Shown: piece after piece, positions 34,265 to 42,689 of the stretch
Layout of the letters: every line of letters starts with the position of its first letter
Position numbering within the stretch: the first letter of the stretch is position 1
Source of the DNA: Pseudolabrys sp.
Lineage (GTDB): Bacteria > Pseudomonadota > Alphaproteobacteria > Rhizobiales > Xanthobacteraceae
Length of the DNA: 64,000 nt
Reading direction: 5' to 3'
Assembly (NCBI GenBank): GCA_017849615.1
Contig: JAFIGS010000017.1
Location: 525,290 to 589,289, forward strand
Position numbers and translations under genes: made by a program
Notes under the pieces: model-generated
The model's input: only the letters and a program-made list of their open reading frames with translations
What the model was told of the DNA's origin: nothing
Database searches by the model: none

Positions 34265-37200
34265 ATGATTCTGACCCGGCTCCGTCTCCTCGGTTTCAAA
34301 TCCTTCGTTGAACCGACCGATTTCGTCATCGAGCCCGGTCTGACCGGCGTGGTCGGCCCGAACGGTTGCGGCAAGTCGAACCTGGTCGAAGCCTTGCGCT
34401 GGGTGATGGGCGAGAACTCGTACAAGTCGATGCGCGCGTCCTCGATGGACGATGTCATCTTCTCGGGCTCCAACACCCGCCCGGCCCGCAACAACGCCGA
34501 AGTCGCGATCCTGATCGACAACAAGGAGCGTTCGGCGCCGGCGCAGTTCAACGACACCGACCAGCTCGAAATCGCCCGCCGCATCGAGCGCGAGTCCGGC
34601 TCCGCCTACCGCATCAACGGCAAGGAAGTACGCGCCCGCGACGTGCAGATCGTGTTCGCGGACGCCTCGACCGGCGCGCGCTCGCCGGCGCTCGTGCACC
34701 AGGGCCGCATCGGCGAAATTATCCAGGCCAAACCGGAACAGCGCCGCCGCGTGCTGGAAGAAGCCGCCGGCGTGTCCGGCCTGCACGCCCGCCGCCACGA
34801 AGCCGAGCTGCGCCTCAAGGCCGCCGAGGCCAATCTGCTGCGCATCGAGGATGTGATCGGCCAGCTCGCCGGCCAGATGGAAGCGCTGCGCAAGCAGGCC
34901 AAGCAGGCGATCCGGTATCGCACGGTCTCGGCGCAGGTGCGCAAGACCGAAGCGACGCTCTATCACCTGCGCTGGACCGCCGCGAATGTGGAGCAGGTGG
35001 CCGCGGAAGCCGCCAAGGATCTGTGCGTGCGCGAAGTCGCCGCGCGCACCGAGGCGCAGGCCGAGGCTTCCGTCCGCCAGACCAACCTCGCCGCCACTTT
35101 GCCGCCGCTGCGCGAGGCCGAAGCCCGCGCCGGCGCCGCGCTGCATCGCCTCAATGTCGCGATGCAGGAACTGGACCGCGAAGAGCAGCGCGCCAAGGAC
35201 CGCATCACCGAGCTCGACAAGCGGCTGGTGCAGTTCGCCGCCGACGCCGAGCGTGAGCAGAAGCTGGCCGCCGACGCCGAAGCCGCCATCGCCCGCCTCG
35301 CCGCGGAAGAAGAAATGATCAAGGCCGAGGCCGCCGAAAGCGCCGGCCGCCGCAGCGGCGTCGATGCCCGCGTCGATGAGGCCGGCAACGCCCTCTCGGC
35401 CGCGGAAAAGGTGTTCTCCGAACTGACCGCGCGGCTTGCCGACCTGACCGCTCAGCGCAATCAGCTCGAAGGCGCCATGCGTCAGCATCGCGAGCGCGCC
35501 GGCAAGATCGAAGCCGAGATGGCCGAGATCACCCGCGAGATCGAGACGCTGGACGGTCACAGCGGTCCCGACCTCGCCGCGCTGACGGCCGAAGTCGAGG
35601 ACCTGCAGCAGGCGCTCGCCGCCGCCGAAAATGCGGCGATCGACGCCGAGGCGGCGCATGCCGCCGCCCGCGCCGCGCTCGAAGCCTCGCGCAATCCGCT
35701 GACCGAGGCCGAGCGCCGCGTGCAGCGCCTCGAGACCGAAGCCAAGACCTTGTCGAAGGTGCTCGCGGTCGAGAGCAAGAATCTGTGGCCGCCGGTAATG
35801 GACCACATCACCGTGGACAAGGGTTTCGAGAAGGCGCTTGGCGCCGCGCTCGGCGACGATCTCGATGCGCCGATCGACGCCACGGCGCCGATGCGCTGGG
35901 TCGGCTCGACCGTGGACGCCGGCGATCCGTCTTTGCCCGACGGCACGACGGCGCTGTCCGCCCATGTTCGCGCGCCCGAGGAACTGACCCGCCGCCTCAA
36001 CCAGATCGGCGTCGTCGACAAGGAGAGCGGCCCTCGCCTCGCCGCGCAGCTCCGGCCGGGCCAGCGCCTCGTGTCGCCGGAAGGCGATCTGTGGCGCTGG
36101 GACGGCTTTGCCGCCGCTGCGCATGCGCCGACCGGCGCCGCCCGCCGCCTCGCCGAGCGCGCCCGCCTCGCCGAGATCGAATCCGAACTTGAAGTCGCCC
36201 GGGCCGACGCCGAAGCCGCCCGCGCCGCCAACGAGGCCGCGCAGGAAGCGCTCACCGGCGCAGCCGCCGCCGAACAGGAACACCGCAATGCCGGCCGCGA
36301 GCGGCAGCGCGAGGTCAATGCCGCCCGCGACCGTCACGAGGCGGCCGAGCGCGAAGTGAACCGCAACGCCGCGCGGCTGTCGGCCCTGACCGAAGCGCGC
36401 GCGCGCCTCACGTCGAACCATGACGAAGCCACGGCCGGTCTGGTGCAGTCCGAGGCCGCGCTGGCGTCGCTGGCGCCGGCCGCCGATCTCGAGGCCGAAC
36501 TGGCCACGGTGCGCGACGACATTGCCGCCAAACGCGCCCATCTTGCCGAGGTCCGCGCCGAGCAGCAGGCCATCGTCCGCGAAGCGGAGATCGCCGACCG
36601 CCGCCTGCGTCAGGTCGGCGAGGAAAAGGACGGCTGGTTCATCCGCCAGGAAAGCGCCCGCGGCCAGACCGAAACGCTGGCGCAGCGTATCGAGGAAGCG
36701 CAGCGCGACCGTACCGAGCTGGCGAACGCGCCCGAGGTCTTCGCCGAGAAGCGCGAGGCGCTGATCAGCGAAGTGCATCTCGCCGAGGCCGATCGCCGCG
36801 AATGCGCCGACCGGCTGCAGGAAGCCGAGAACGCGCTGGCCGAGGCCGACCGCGATGCCCGCGCGGCGCTGGAAACCGCATCAACCGCACGCGAAGAAGC
36901 CGCGCGCGCCGAGGAACGCTTCGAAGCCTCCAAGCGCCGCCTCACCGACATCGCCCGCGAAATCCACGACATGCTCGAGGTCGAGCCGCAGGGCGTCGCC
37001 GCGCTCGCCGAACTCGCCGAAGGCGAGGCCCTGCCCGATCTCGCCGAGATCGAGGCCACGCTGGAGCGGCTGCGCCGCGAACGCGAGCGCCTTGGCGCCG
37101 TGAACCTGCGTGCCGAGGAAGAACTGGTCGAGGTCGAGACCCAGCACACGTCGCTGACCGCCGAACGCGACGATCTCGTCGAGGCGATCAAGAAGCTGCG

Positions 37201-37717
37201 CCTCGGCATCCAGAGCCTGAACAAGGAAGCCCGCGAGCGCCTGATGGCCTCGTTCGCGCAGGTCAACACGCACTTCCAGCAGCTCTTCACCAAGCTGTTC
37301 AACGGCGGCACCGCCGAACTCCAGCTCATCGAGAGCGACGATCCGCTGGAGGCCGGCCTCGAAATCCTCGCCAAGCCGCCCGGCAAGAAGCCGGCGACCC
37401 TGTCGCTGCTGTCCGGCGGCGAGCAGGCATTGACCGCCATGGCGCTGATCTTCGCGGTGTTCCTCACCAATCCGGCGCCGATCTGCGTTCTGGACGAAGT
37501 CGATGCGCCGCTCGACGATCATAACGTCGAACGGTTCTGCGACATGCTGGACGAGATGACGCAGGCGACCGACACGCGTTTCGTCATCATAACGCACAAT
37601 CCGATCACCATGGCGCGCATGAATCGGCTGTTCGGCGTCACCATGGCGGAGCGCGGCGTCTCGCAGCTCGTTTCCGTCGATCTCGAAGCCGCCGTTCGCT
37701 TCCGCGAAGCCGGCTAA
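34265..37717 (+). CDS. smc: Chromosome segregation protein SMC
   Basis: Full-length condensin ATPase, 1150 aa. Walker A GPNGCGKS is at 31-38 and the N-terminal head reads MILTRLRLLGFKSFVEPTDF. Long coiled coils (about 165-500 and 650-1010) flank a hinge near 505-640 that begins around NLWPPVMDHITVDKGFE. The C-terminal head has the signature LSGGEQ (1049-1054) and Walker B CVLDEVD (1074-1080). With ScpA/ScpB it compacts and segregates the chromosome; those partners are not in the window. A rho-independent terminator follows at 37759. The coils are unusually Ala/Glu/Arg-rich, as expected for the GC content. Confidence 0.98.
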   Translation: MILTRLRLLGFKSFVEPTDFVIEPGLTGVVGPNGCGKSNLVEALRWVMGENSYKSMRASSMDDVIFSGSNTRPARNNAEVAILIDNKERSAPAQFNDTDQLEIARRIERESGSAYRINGKEVRARDVQIVFADASTGARSPALVHQGRIGEIIQAKPEQRRRVLEEAAGVSGLHARRHEAELRLKAAEANLLRIEDVIGQLAGQMEALRKQAKQAIRYRTVSAQVRKTEATLYHLRWTAANVEQVAAEAAKDLCVREVAARTEAQAEASVRQTNLAATLPPLREAEARAGAALHRLNVAMQELDREEQRAKDRITELDKRLVQFAADAEREQKLAADAEAAIARLAAEEEMIKAEAAESAGRRSGVDARVDEAGNALSAAEKVFSELTARLADLTAQRNQLEGAMRQHRERAGKIEAEMAEITREIETLDGHSGPDLAALTAEVEDLQQALAAAENAAIDAEAAHAAARAALEASRNPLTEAERRVQRLETEAKTLSKVLAVESKNLWPPVMDHITVDKGFEKALGAALGDDLDAPIDATAPMRWVGSTVDAGDPSLPDGTTALSAHVRAPEELTRRLNQIGVVDKESGPRLAAQLRPGQRLVSPEGDLWRWDGFAAAAHAPTGAARRLAERARLAEIESELEVARADAEAARAANEAAQEALTGAAAAEQEHRNAGRERQREVNAARDRHEAAEREVNRNAARLSALTEARARLTSNHDEATAGLVQSEAALASLAPAADLEAELATVRDDIAAKRAHLAEVRAEQQAIVREAEIADRRLRQVGEEKDGWFIRQESARGQTETLAQRIEEAQRDRTELANAPEVFAEKREALISEVHLAEADRRECADRLQEAENALAEADRDARAALETASTAREEAARAEERFEASKRRLTDIAREIHDMLEVEPQGVAALAELAEGEALPDLAEIEATLERLRRERERLGAVNLRAEEELVEVETQHTSLTAERDDLVEAIKKLRLGIQSLNKEARERLMASFAQVNTHFQQLFTKLFNGGTAELQLIESDDPLEAGLEILAKPPGKKPATLSLLSGGEQALTAMALIFAVFLTNPAPICVLDEVDAPLDDHNVERFCDMLDEMTQATDTRFVIITHNPITMARMNRLFGVTMAERGVSQLVSVDLEAAVRFREAG

Positions 37718-37758
37718 AACAAGTCGCAGATAACAATCTGCATTGATTATTTGGAAGA

Positions 37759-37779
37759 CCGGCCGCGCGGCCGGTTTTT
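37759..37779 (+). terminator. Rho-independent terminator after smc
   Basis: Self-complementary CCGGCCGCGCGGCCGG followed directly by TTTTT, 42 bp after the smc stop. Confidence 0.85.
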
Positions 37780-37930
37780 CATTTCAATTACCTCCTATTA
37801 AACATTGAGTTGCAACCGCGGCGCATCGCGGTTGCAGACAAAAAACATTTGGCATTTTGCTGTTTGAGCGATAGGACGCGTGCGCGCGAATAGCGAACGC
37901 TTATGACCTGAAATAGCGAAGGAATATGGA

Positions 37931-38128
37931 ATGGCGAAAAAGTCCGCGAAGAAGGCCGCAAAGAAGATCCGCCGCAGGCCGTGGACCAACGAAGAGTATA
38001 AGAAGTTGAAGGCACATTCGAAGGCGCGCACGCCGGTCGCCAAGATCGCCAAGGAGTTCAAGCGTACGCCGGGCGCATTGCGCCAGCAGGCTCTCAAGCT
38101 CAACATCGGCCTCGGCCATCAGCGCTGA
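37931..38128 (+). CDS. Small Lys-rich SANT/Myb-like protein (65 aa)
   Basis: A 65-aa very basic protein. The N-terminus AKKSAKKAAKKIRRRP is histone-like, and the rest (WTNEEYKKLKAHSKARTP, then VAKIAKEFKRTPGALRQQA) reads as a small helix-turn-helix with a SANT/Myb flavour. A GAAGGA ribosome binding site precedes the ATG. It probably binds DNA. It lies alone between two strong terminators (37759 and 38301), so it has its own promoter and is an independent, perhaps abundant, transcript. Exact target unknown. Confidence 0.78.
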   Translation: MAKKSAKKAAKKIRRRPWTNEEYKKLKAHSKARTPVAKIAKEFKRTPGALRQQALKLNIGLGHQR

Positions 38129-38300
38129 GCGATTGAGCCGGCCGGAACCGCATGGCCGCCATGCAGTTCCTGCCTGTATCTGATCCATAAAAATTTGCGT
38201 TCGCGCCTATTCGCGCGGAACCAAACTTCAGGGGCCAGGTTGGTAACCGTCTGTTAAGTCGGGCGGCTCCCCCCTTACCCCCCGAATAGCCGTCTGGCGA

Positions 38301-38333
38301 AAAGGCCCCGAACGCGAGTTCGGGGCCTTTTTT
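38301..38333 (+). terminator. Rho-independent terminator after the 65-aa basic protein
   Basis: Stem AAAGGCCCCGAA / TTCGGGGCCTTT (12 bp) around CGCGAG, running into a T6 tract. It also insulates the LemA operon starting at 38390. Confidence 0.9.
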
Positions 38334-38389
38334 CTGTGATCGGACCGGTTTAGACATAGTTCCAGCTCGGTTTTCATCAGGAGCGCTTC

Positions 38390-38953
38390 ATGTCCACCAC
38401 CGGCTGGGTCATCCTAGGCGTCATCGTCGTCGTCGTTCTGTGGGCCATCTCGGTCTACAACAGCCTCGTTGCCATGCGGCAGCGCACCAACCAGGCTTTT
38501 GCCGACGTCGATGTGCAGCTCAAGCAACGGCACGATCTCATTCCGAACCTGGTCGAGACCGTCAAAGGCTATGCGGCGCATGAGCGCGGCACCCTGGAGG
38601 CGGTGGTGCAGGCGCGCAACGCCGCCATCGCGGCGCCCGGCGTCGAACAAAAGGTGGCCGCCGAGAACATGCTCACCGGGGCGCTGCGCCAGCTTTTCGC
38701 CCTCGCCGAGAGCTACCCGGACCTCAAGGCCAACACGAACTTCCTGCAGCTTCAGAGCGAACTCGCCGACATCGAGAACAAACTGGCGGCGGCGCGGCGC
38801 TTCTTCAACAACGCGGTGCAGGAATACAACACCGGCATCGAGCAGTTCCCGGCCGCGCTGTTCGCGGGCATGTTCGGGTTCCACCAACGCGCCTTCTTCG
38901 ATCTCGGCGACGCACGGCCGCAGCTTGAGCAGGCGCCGAGCGTGAAGTTCTAA
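38390..38953 (+). CDS. lemA: LemA family protein
   Basis: A 187-aa protein with an N-terminal transmembrane helix (WVILGVIVVVVLWAISVYN) and a helical-bundle LemA domain: RTNQAFADVDVQLKQRHDLI, NLVETVKGYAAHERGTL, ARRFFNNAVQEYNTGIEQFP. It has an AGGAG ribosome binding site 7 nt upstream. LemA proteins commonly pair with a membrane M48 peptidase, and one follows at 39059, with a palindromic repeat copy between. Function of LemA itself is not established. Confidence 0.93.
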   Translation: MSTTGWVILGVIVVVVLWAISVYNSLVAMRQRTNQAFADVDVQLKQRHDLIPNLVETVKGYAAHERGTLEAVVQARNAAIAAPGVEQKVAAENMLTGALRQLFALAESYPDLKANTNFLQLQSELADIENKLAAARRFFNNAVQEYNTGIEQFPAALFAGMFGFHQRAFFDLGDARPQLEQAPSVKF

Positions 38954-38959
38954 GGTTCT

Positions 38960-39048
38960 GTCATTCCGGGGCGAACCCGGAATCCAGACGCTGGCACCGT
39001 ACTATCCCTCTGGATTCTGGATCGCCGCTGCGCGGCGTCCGGAATGAC
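38960..39048. repeat. Dispersed palindromic repeat, copy 4 (short variant)
   Basis: 89 bp, GTCATTCCGGGGCG at the left and CCGGAATGAC at the right, inner arms GGAATCCAG / CTGGATTCT with two GANTC sites. It is shorter than the other copies because the left sub-stem is missing. It lies inside the lemA-M48 pair and contains an in-frame ATG (39044) for the downstream gene. Confidence 0.9.
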
Positions 39049-39058
39049 GGAAGATCAG

Positions 39059-40255
39059 ATGGCCGCCTACGGTCTTTATACCCACATCCAGTCGAACCGG
39101 CGACGGTCGGTTGCGCTGCTGATCGGCCTGTTCTTTCTCGTCTATGTGCTGGTGTTCGCCGGGGCGCTGCTGGCCGAGGCCATGAGCATTCCCGATGCGC
39201 CACTCGATTATCTGGTGCAGGCGGCGATCCACGACCTCCGCATCGCCGCGCCGGTCGCGACGGTGGGCACCATCCTGTGGGTGCTGATCGCCTACAAGTT
39301 CCACCAGCGTATGATCGACGCCGTGACCGGCGCGCATCAGGTCACCCGCGCCGAAGAGCCGCGGCTCTATAACCTCCTCGAGAACCTGTGCATCTCGCGC
39401 GGCATCACCATGCCGACTTTGCGCATCGCCGAGGACGACGCCCTCAACGCCTTCGCCACCGGCCTCAATGAAAAGCAATATTCCATCACGGTGACGCGCG
39501 GCCTGCTCGGCGCGCTCGATGGCGCCGAGATGGAAGCCGTGCTCGGCCACGAGCTCACCCACATCCGCAATGGCGACGTGCGCATGCTGGTGATCGCGGT
39601 GGTGATCGCGGGAGTCATCTCCTTCTTCGGCGAGATGGTGTTCCGGCTGTTCTTCCAGGGCGCGCGGTTCGGCGGCTTCGGCGGCCGGCGCAGCAGCGAC
39701 AACGATCGCAAGGGCGGCGGCGGCGCGGCCATTGCCATTGTCATCGCCCTCGTCCTGATCGTCGTGGCCTGGCTGCTGTCGATCGTCATCCGTTTTGCGC
39801 TGTCGCGCCGGCGCGAATACCTCGCCGATGCCGGCGCCGTGGAGCTCACCAAGAATCCCGACGCCATGATCTCGGCGCTGCGCAAGATCGAAAACCGCGG
39901 CGAACTGGCGACCGCCAATTCGTCGGTGATGGAAATGTGCGTCGATAATCCGCGTCAGGGCTTCAGCGACATCTTCGCGACGCATCCGTCGGTGGATGCG
40001 CGTGTCGAGGCGCTGGTGAAATTCGCCGGCGGCCACGATCCGGGGCCGATTGCTCTTGAGCCGCCGGCCGACGAGCAAGGGCAGATCGAAGGCGAGGCGC
40101 CGCAAGGCCCCTGGAGCACCGGGCCGCAGCCGGGCAATGCCGCCCAGGCTCCGGGCTCGCAAGGCCCCTGGGGAGCAGCACCCGCTTCCGACAAACCCTT
40201 CCTGCCCAACCGCTCGCCGCTCGACGACTCTTCGGGCGGCTCCACGCCGCGCTAG
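39059..40255 (+). CDS. Membrane M48 metallopeptidase, HtpX-like
   Basis: A 398-aa inner-membrane zinc protease for quality control of membrane proteins. Two helices lie near residues 18-40 and 65-80; the zinc motif HELTH is at 164-168 and SRRREYLADAGAVELTKNP gives the third ligand; two more helices lie near 175-195 and 225-250. The C-terminal 70 residues are Pro/Gly-rich. The ATG at 39059 is chosen (GGAAG upstream); an in-frame ATG at 39044 lies within repeat copy 4 and would add five residues. It pairs with LemA. Confidence 0.9.
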   Translation: MAAYGLYTHIQSNRRRSVALLIGLFFLVYVLVFAGALLAEAMSIPDAPLDYLVQAAIHDLRIAAPVATVGTILWVLIAYKFHQRMIDAVTGAHQVTRAEEPRLYNLLENLCISRGITMPTLRIAEDDALNAFATGLNEKQYSITVTRGLLGALDGAEMEAVLGHELTHIRNGDVRMLVIAVVIAGVISFFGEMVFRLFFQGARFGGFGGRRSSDNDRKGGGGAAIAIVIALVLIVVAWLLSIVIRFALSRRREYLADAGAVELTKNPDAMISALRKIENRGELATANSSVMEMCVDNPRQGFSDIFATHPSVDARVEALVKFAGGHDPGPIALEPPADEQGQIEGEAPQGPWSTGPQPGNAAQAPGSQGPWGAAPASDKPFLPNRSPLDDSSGGSTPR

Positions 40256-40278
40256 CCCATCATAAAGGTCCCATCTCC

Positions 40279-40884
40279 ATGCCATCCTCCAGATCATGGC
40301 CTGAACCCGTCACGCTGAGCGGCGTCCATGCGCGCCTCGCGCCTTTGTCGATGGAGCATCGCGACGGCCTGATCGACGCGGTGAAGGACGGCGAATTGTG
40401 GAAGCTCTGGTACACCGCCGTCCCGACGCCTGAGGGCATGAGCAAGGAAATCGAGCGCCGGCTCGGCCTGCAGGTGGCGGGCTCGATGCTGCCGTTCACG
40501 GTGTTCGACAGCGACGGCCGCATCGCCGGCATGACCACCTATATGAACATCGACGCCGCCAACCGCCGGCTCGAGATCGGCTCGACCTGGTATGCGCGGC
40601 GGGTCCAGCGCACCGGGCTGAACACCGAATGCAAGCTGATGCTATTGACGCATGCCTTCGAGAAGCTCGATTGCATCGCGGTCGAATTCCGCACCCATTT
40701 TTTCAACCGGGCCAGCCGCCGCGGCATCGAGCGCCTCGGCGCCAAGCTCGACGGCATCCTGCGCAGCCACCAGATCGGCGCGAACGGTGCGCTGCGCGAT
40801 ACGGTCGTTTACAGCATCATCGCCGGCGAATGGCCGACGGTGAAGCAGCACCTGACCTATTCGCTGGCGGCTATGGGCGGCTAG
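40279..40884 (+). CDS. GNAT acetyltransferase (RimJ/RimL-like)
   Basis: A 201-aa N-acetyltransferase of the RimJ/RimL type. Landmarks are LSGVHARLAPLSMEHRDGL at the N-terminus, LEIGSTWYARRVQRTGLNTE (acetyl-CoA loop region) and VEFRTHFFNRASRRGIERLG (the conserved Asn/Ser block). The acceptor may be a protein N-terminus or a small molecule. It lies 23 bp after the M48 gene on the same strand and could be in that operon, and is convergent with apt. Confidence 0.88.
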   Translation: MPSSRSWPEPVTLSGVHARLAPLSMEHRDGLIDAVKDGELWKLWYTAVPTPEGMSKEIERRLGLQVAGSMLPFTVFDSDGRIAGMTTYMNIDAANRRLEIGSTWYARRVQRTGLNTECKLMLLTHAFEKLDCIAVEFRTHFFNRASRRGIERLGAKLDGILRSHQIGANGALRDTVVYSIIAGEWPTVKQHLTYSLAAMGG

Positions 40885-40899
40885 CGCCCCGCGCGGCGT

Positions 40900-41442
40900 T
40901 CAGTGTCCCTCGAAGCCGATCAGCGTGCGCACCGGCACACCCAACTTGCGCAGCTTCTCGGCGCCGCCGAGTTCGGGCAGGTCGATGACGAAGCAGGCTG
41001 CCAGCACTTCGGCGCCAAGCTGGCGCAGCAGCTTGACCGCCGCCTCGGCGGTGCCGCCGGTCGCGATCAGGTCGTCCACCAGCACGACGCGTTCGCCTTC
41101 GAGCAGCGCGTCGGCGTGCATCTCGATGATGTCCTCGCCGTATTCCAGCGCATAGGCAACGCTCACCGTCTTGTGCGGCAGCTTGCCTTTCTTGCGGATC
41201 GGCACGAAGCCGGCCGACACCTGATGCGCCACCGCGCCGCCGAGAATGAAGCCGCGCGCCTCGATGCCGGCGACCTTGTCTATCTTGGAGCCGGCCCAGG
41301 GCTGCACCAGTTCGTCGACCGCGCGGCGAAAGGCGCGCGCATTGCCGAGCAAGGTCGTGATGTCGCGGAACACGATGCCGGGCTTAGGGTAGTCCGGGAT
41401 CGAGCGGACGGCGTCGCGAAGGTTGACATCAATTGAATTCAT
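40900..41442 (-). CDS. apt: Adenine phosphoribosyltransferase
   Basis: Makes AMP from adenine and PRPP. The PRPP-binding loop [20 protein letters not shown] is complete, with [14 protein letters not shown] and [13 protein letters not shown] upstream. The start is put at the ATG at 41442, with GAGGG 5 nt upstream; the protein is then 180 aa, the usual size. It forms a salvage pair with mtnP, whose phosphorolysis of methylthioadenosine releases adenine. A small ORF on the opposite strand (41530) lies between the two. Confidence 0.95.
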   Translation of the reverse strand: MNSIDVNLRDAVRSIPDYPKPGIVFRDITTLLGNARAFRRAVDELVQPWAGSKIDKVAGIEARGFILGGAVAHQVSAGFVPIRKKGKLPHKTVSVAYALEYGEDIIEMHADALLEGERVVLVDDLIATGGTAEAAVKLLRQLGAEVLAACFVIDLPELGGAEKLRKLGVPVRTLIGFEGH

Positions 41443-41529
41443 AAAGCCCTCGGATGGGATCGTCATCTATGTAAGGATACGACAAGAGCACTCTGCTCGC
41501 ATCAAGCGAACTGATTGGGGGGGGGCATT

Positions 41530-41706
41530 ATGGAAGGAAATCCGGTCTCTATTGTCGATATCCGCATTCCGTTTTGGCGCCTTGTTGCATTCTTTATCAA
41601 GGCAGCAATAGCGGCGATCCCTGCGGCCATTGCAGTTTTGATGATTTACTACGCGGTAGCGGCTCTCCTGGTGGGCGCCATTATGGTTCCTTCGTCGCTT
41701 CGGTAA
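41530..41706 (+). CDS. Small low-GC membrane protein between apt and mtnP
   Basis: A 58-aa ORF on the opposite strand to its neighbours, with one long hydrophobic segment (residues about 20-50, FFIKAAIAAIPAAIAVLMIY). Its base composition, near 50-55% GC, is lower than the surroundings. A run of nine G (41517-41525) sits 4 nt before the ATG in the ribosome-binding-site position. Not recognised. The odd composition and orientation suggest an acquired or fast-evolving gene, but it could also be non-coding. Confidence 0.5.
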   Translation: MEGNPVSIVDIRIPFWRLVAFFIKAAIAAIPAAIAVLMIYYAVAALLVGAIMVPSSLR

Positions 41707-41713
41707 GCGCAGG

Positions 41714-42589
41714 CTAACCTTTCAGCACCCTGCCCGCCACGGCGTCGAGCTTGCTCATCAGTTCGGGATCGCGCGCCTCGGGCTGCGTGATCAGCGCATT
41801 GTCGAGCGCGCGGTCGGAGCCGATCGGGCATGCCTCGTGCTCGCGCGGAAAATCGCGCGCCAGCCGCGCCACCAGCCGCTTGGCCAGATCGGCGTTGCCG
41901 AGCAGCACCTTGATGATATCGGCGACCGTAACGGCGTCATGGTCCGGATGCCAACAGTCGAAGTCGGTGACCATGGCGACGGTCGCGTAACAAATTTCGG
42001 CTTCGCGGGCGAGCTTGGCTTCCGGCATGTTGGTCATGCCGATGACCGAGTAGCCGAGTTGCTTGTAGGTCATGCTCTCGGCATAGGTCGAGAACTGCGG
42101 TCCCTCCATGCAGACATAGGTGCCGCCGAGCTTCGGCGCGATGCCCTCGGCGAGCGCCGCCGCGGCGATGCGCTCGCTCAGCCGCGGCGATACCGGATGC
42201 GCCATCGAGACATGGGCGACCAGGCCTTTGCCGAAGAACGAGCTCTCGCGCTTGTGGGTGCGGTCGACGAACTGATCGACCAGCACGAAGGTGCCCGGCG
42301 GCATGTCCTCGCGGAACGAGCCGCAGGCGGACAGCGACACCAGATCGGTCACACCGACGCGCTTGAGGACGTCGATATTGGCGCGGTAATTGATATCGGA
42401 GGGCGACAGCCGGTGGCCCTTGTCGTGGCGCGGCAGGAACACCACCGGCAGGCCGGCGATGTCGCCGATGCGCAGCGTGCCCGAGGCCTCGCCCCACGGG
42501 CTGTGAACGCGCTCCTCGCGCACGTTCTCCAGGCCCGGCAGATCATAGATGCCGGAGCCGCCTATAATGCCGAGGACGGATTGCGCCAT
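41714..42589 (-). CDS. mtnP: S-methyl-5'-thioadenosine phosphorylase
   Basis: Splits methylthioadenosine, a polyamine and homoserine-lactone by-product, into adenine and methylthioribose-1-phosphate. 291 aa of the PNP/UDP phosphorylase fold. Visible blocks: LGIIGGSGIYDLPGLENV, VFLPRHDKGHRLSPSDINY, SACGSFREDMPPGTFVLVDQ, and GMTNMPEAKLAREAEICYA with the phosphate/nucleoside-site residues. The adenine product would be taken by Apt, encoded just downstream on the same strand. The enzyme could instead prefer other purine nucleosides, but the sequence favours MTA. Confidence 0.94.
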   Translation of the reverse strand: MAQSVLGIIGGSGIYDLPGLENVREERVHSPWGEASGTLRIGDIAGLPVVFLPRHDKGHRLSPSDINYRANIDVLKRVGVTDLVSLSACGSFREDMPPGTFVLVDQFVDRTHKRESSFFGKGLVAHVSMAHPVSPRLSERIAAAALAEGIAPKLGGTYVCMEGPQFSTYAESMTYKQLGYSVIGMTNMPEAKLAREAEICYATVAMVTDFDCWHPDHDAVTVADIIKVLLGNADLAKRLVARLARDFPREHEACPIGSDRALDNALITQPEARDPELMSKLDAVAGRVLKG

Positions 42590-42639
42590 GCGGGTCCTTC
42601 ACGGGATACAGCGTCCAGCCTACCGCACCGGCCTCAAAA

Positions 42640-42666
42640 GCAAAGGGCCCGCGAGGGGCCCTTTGC
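42640..42666 (-). terminator. Rho-independent terminator after petABC
   Basis: Perfect 11-bp stem GCAAAGGGCCC / GGGCCCTTTGC around five bases; read on the minus strand it is followed by TTTTGAGG. It lies 24 bp beyond the cytochrome c1 stop and ends the petABC transcript. Confidence 0.88.
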
Positions 42667-42689
42667 GTATCCGGATGGCGTTCGCCGTG

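Noticed and set aside
34235-36778. 847-codon open frame antisense to smc
   Set aside because: Low-complexity Gly/Arg/Leu sequence typical of the reverse frame of a GC-rich coiled-coil gene; smc itself has all its motifs.
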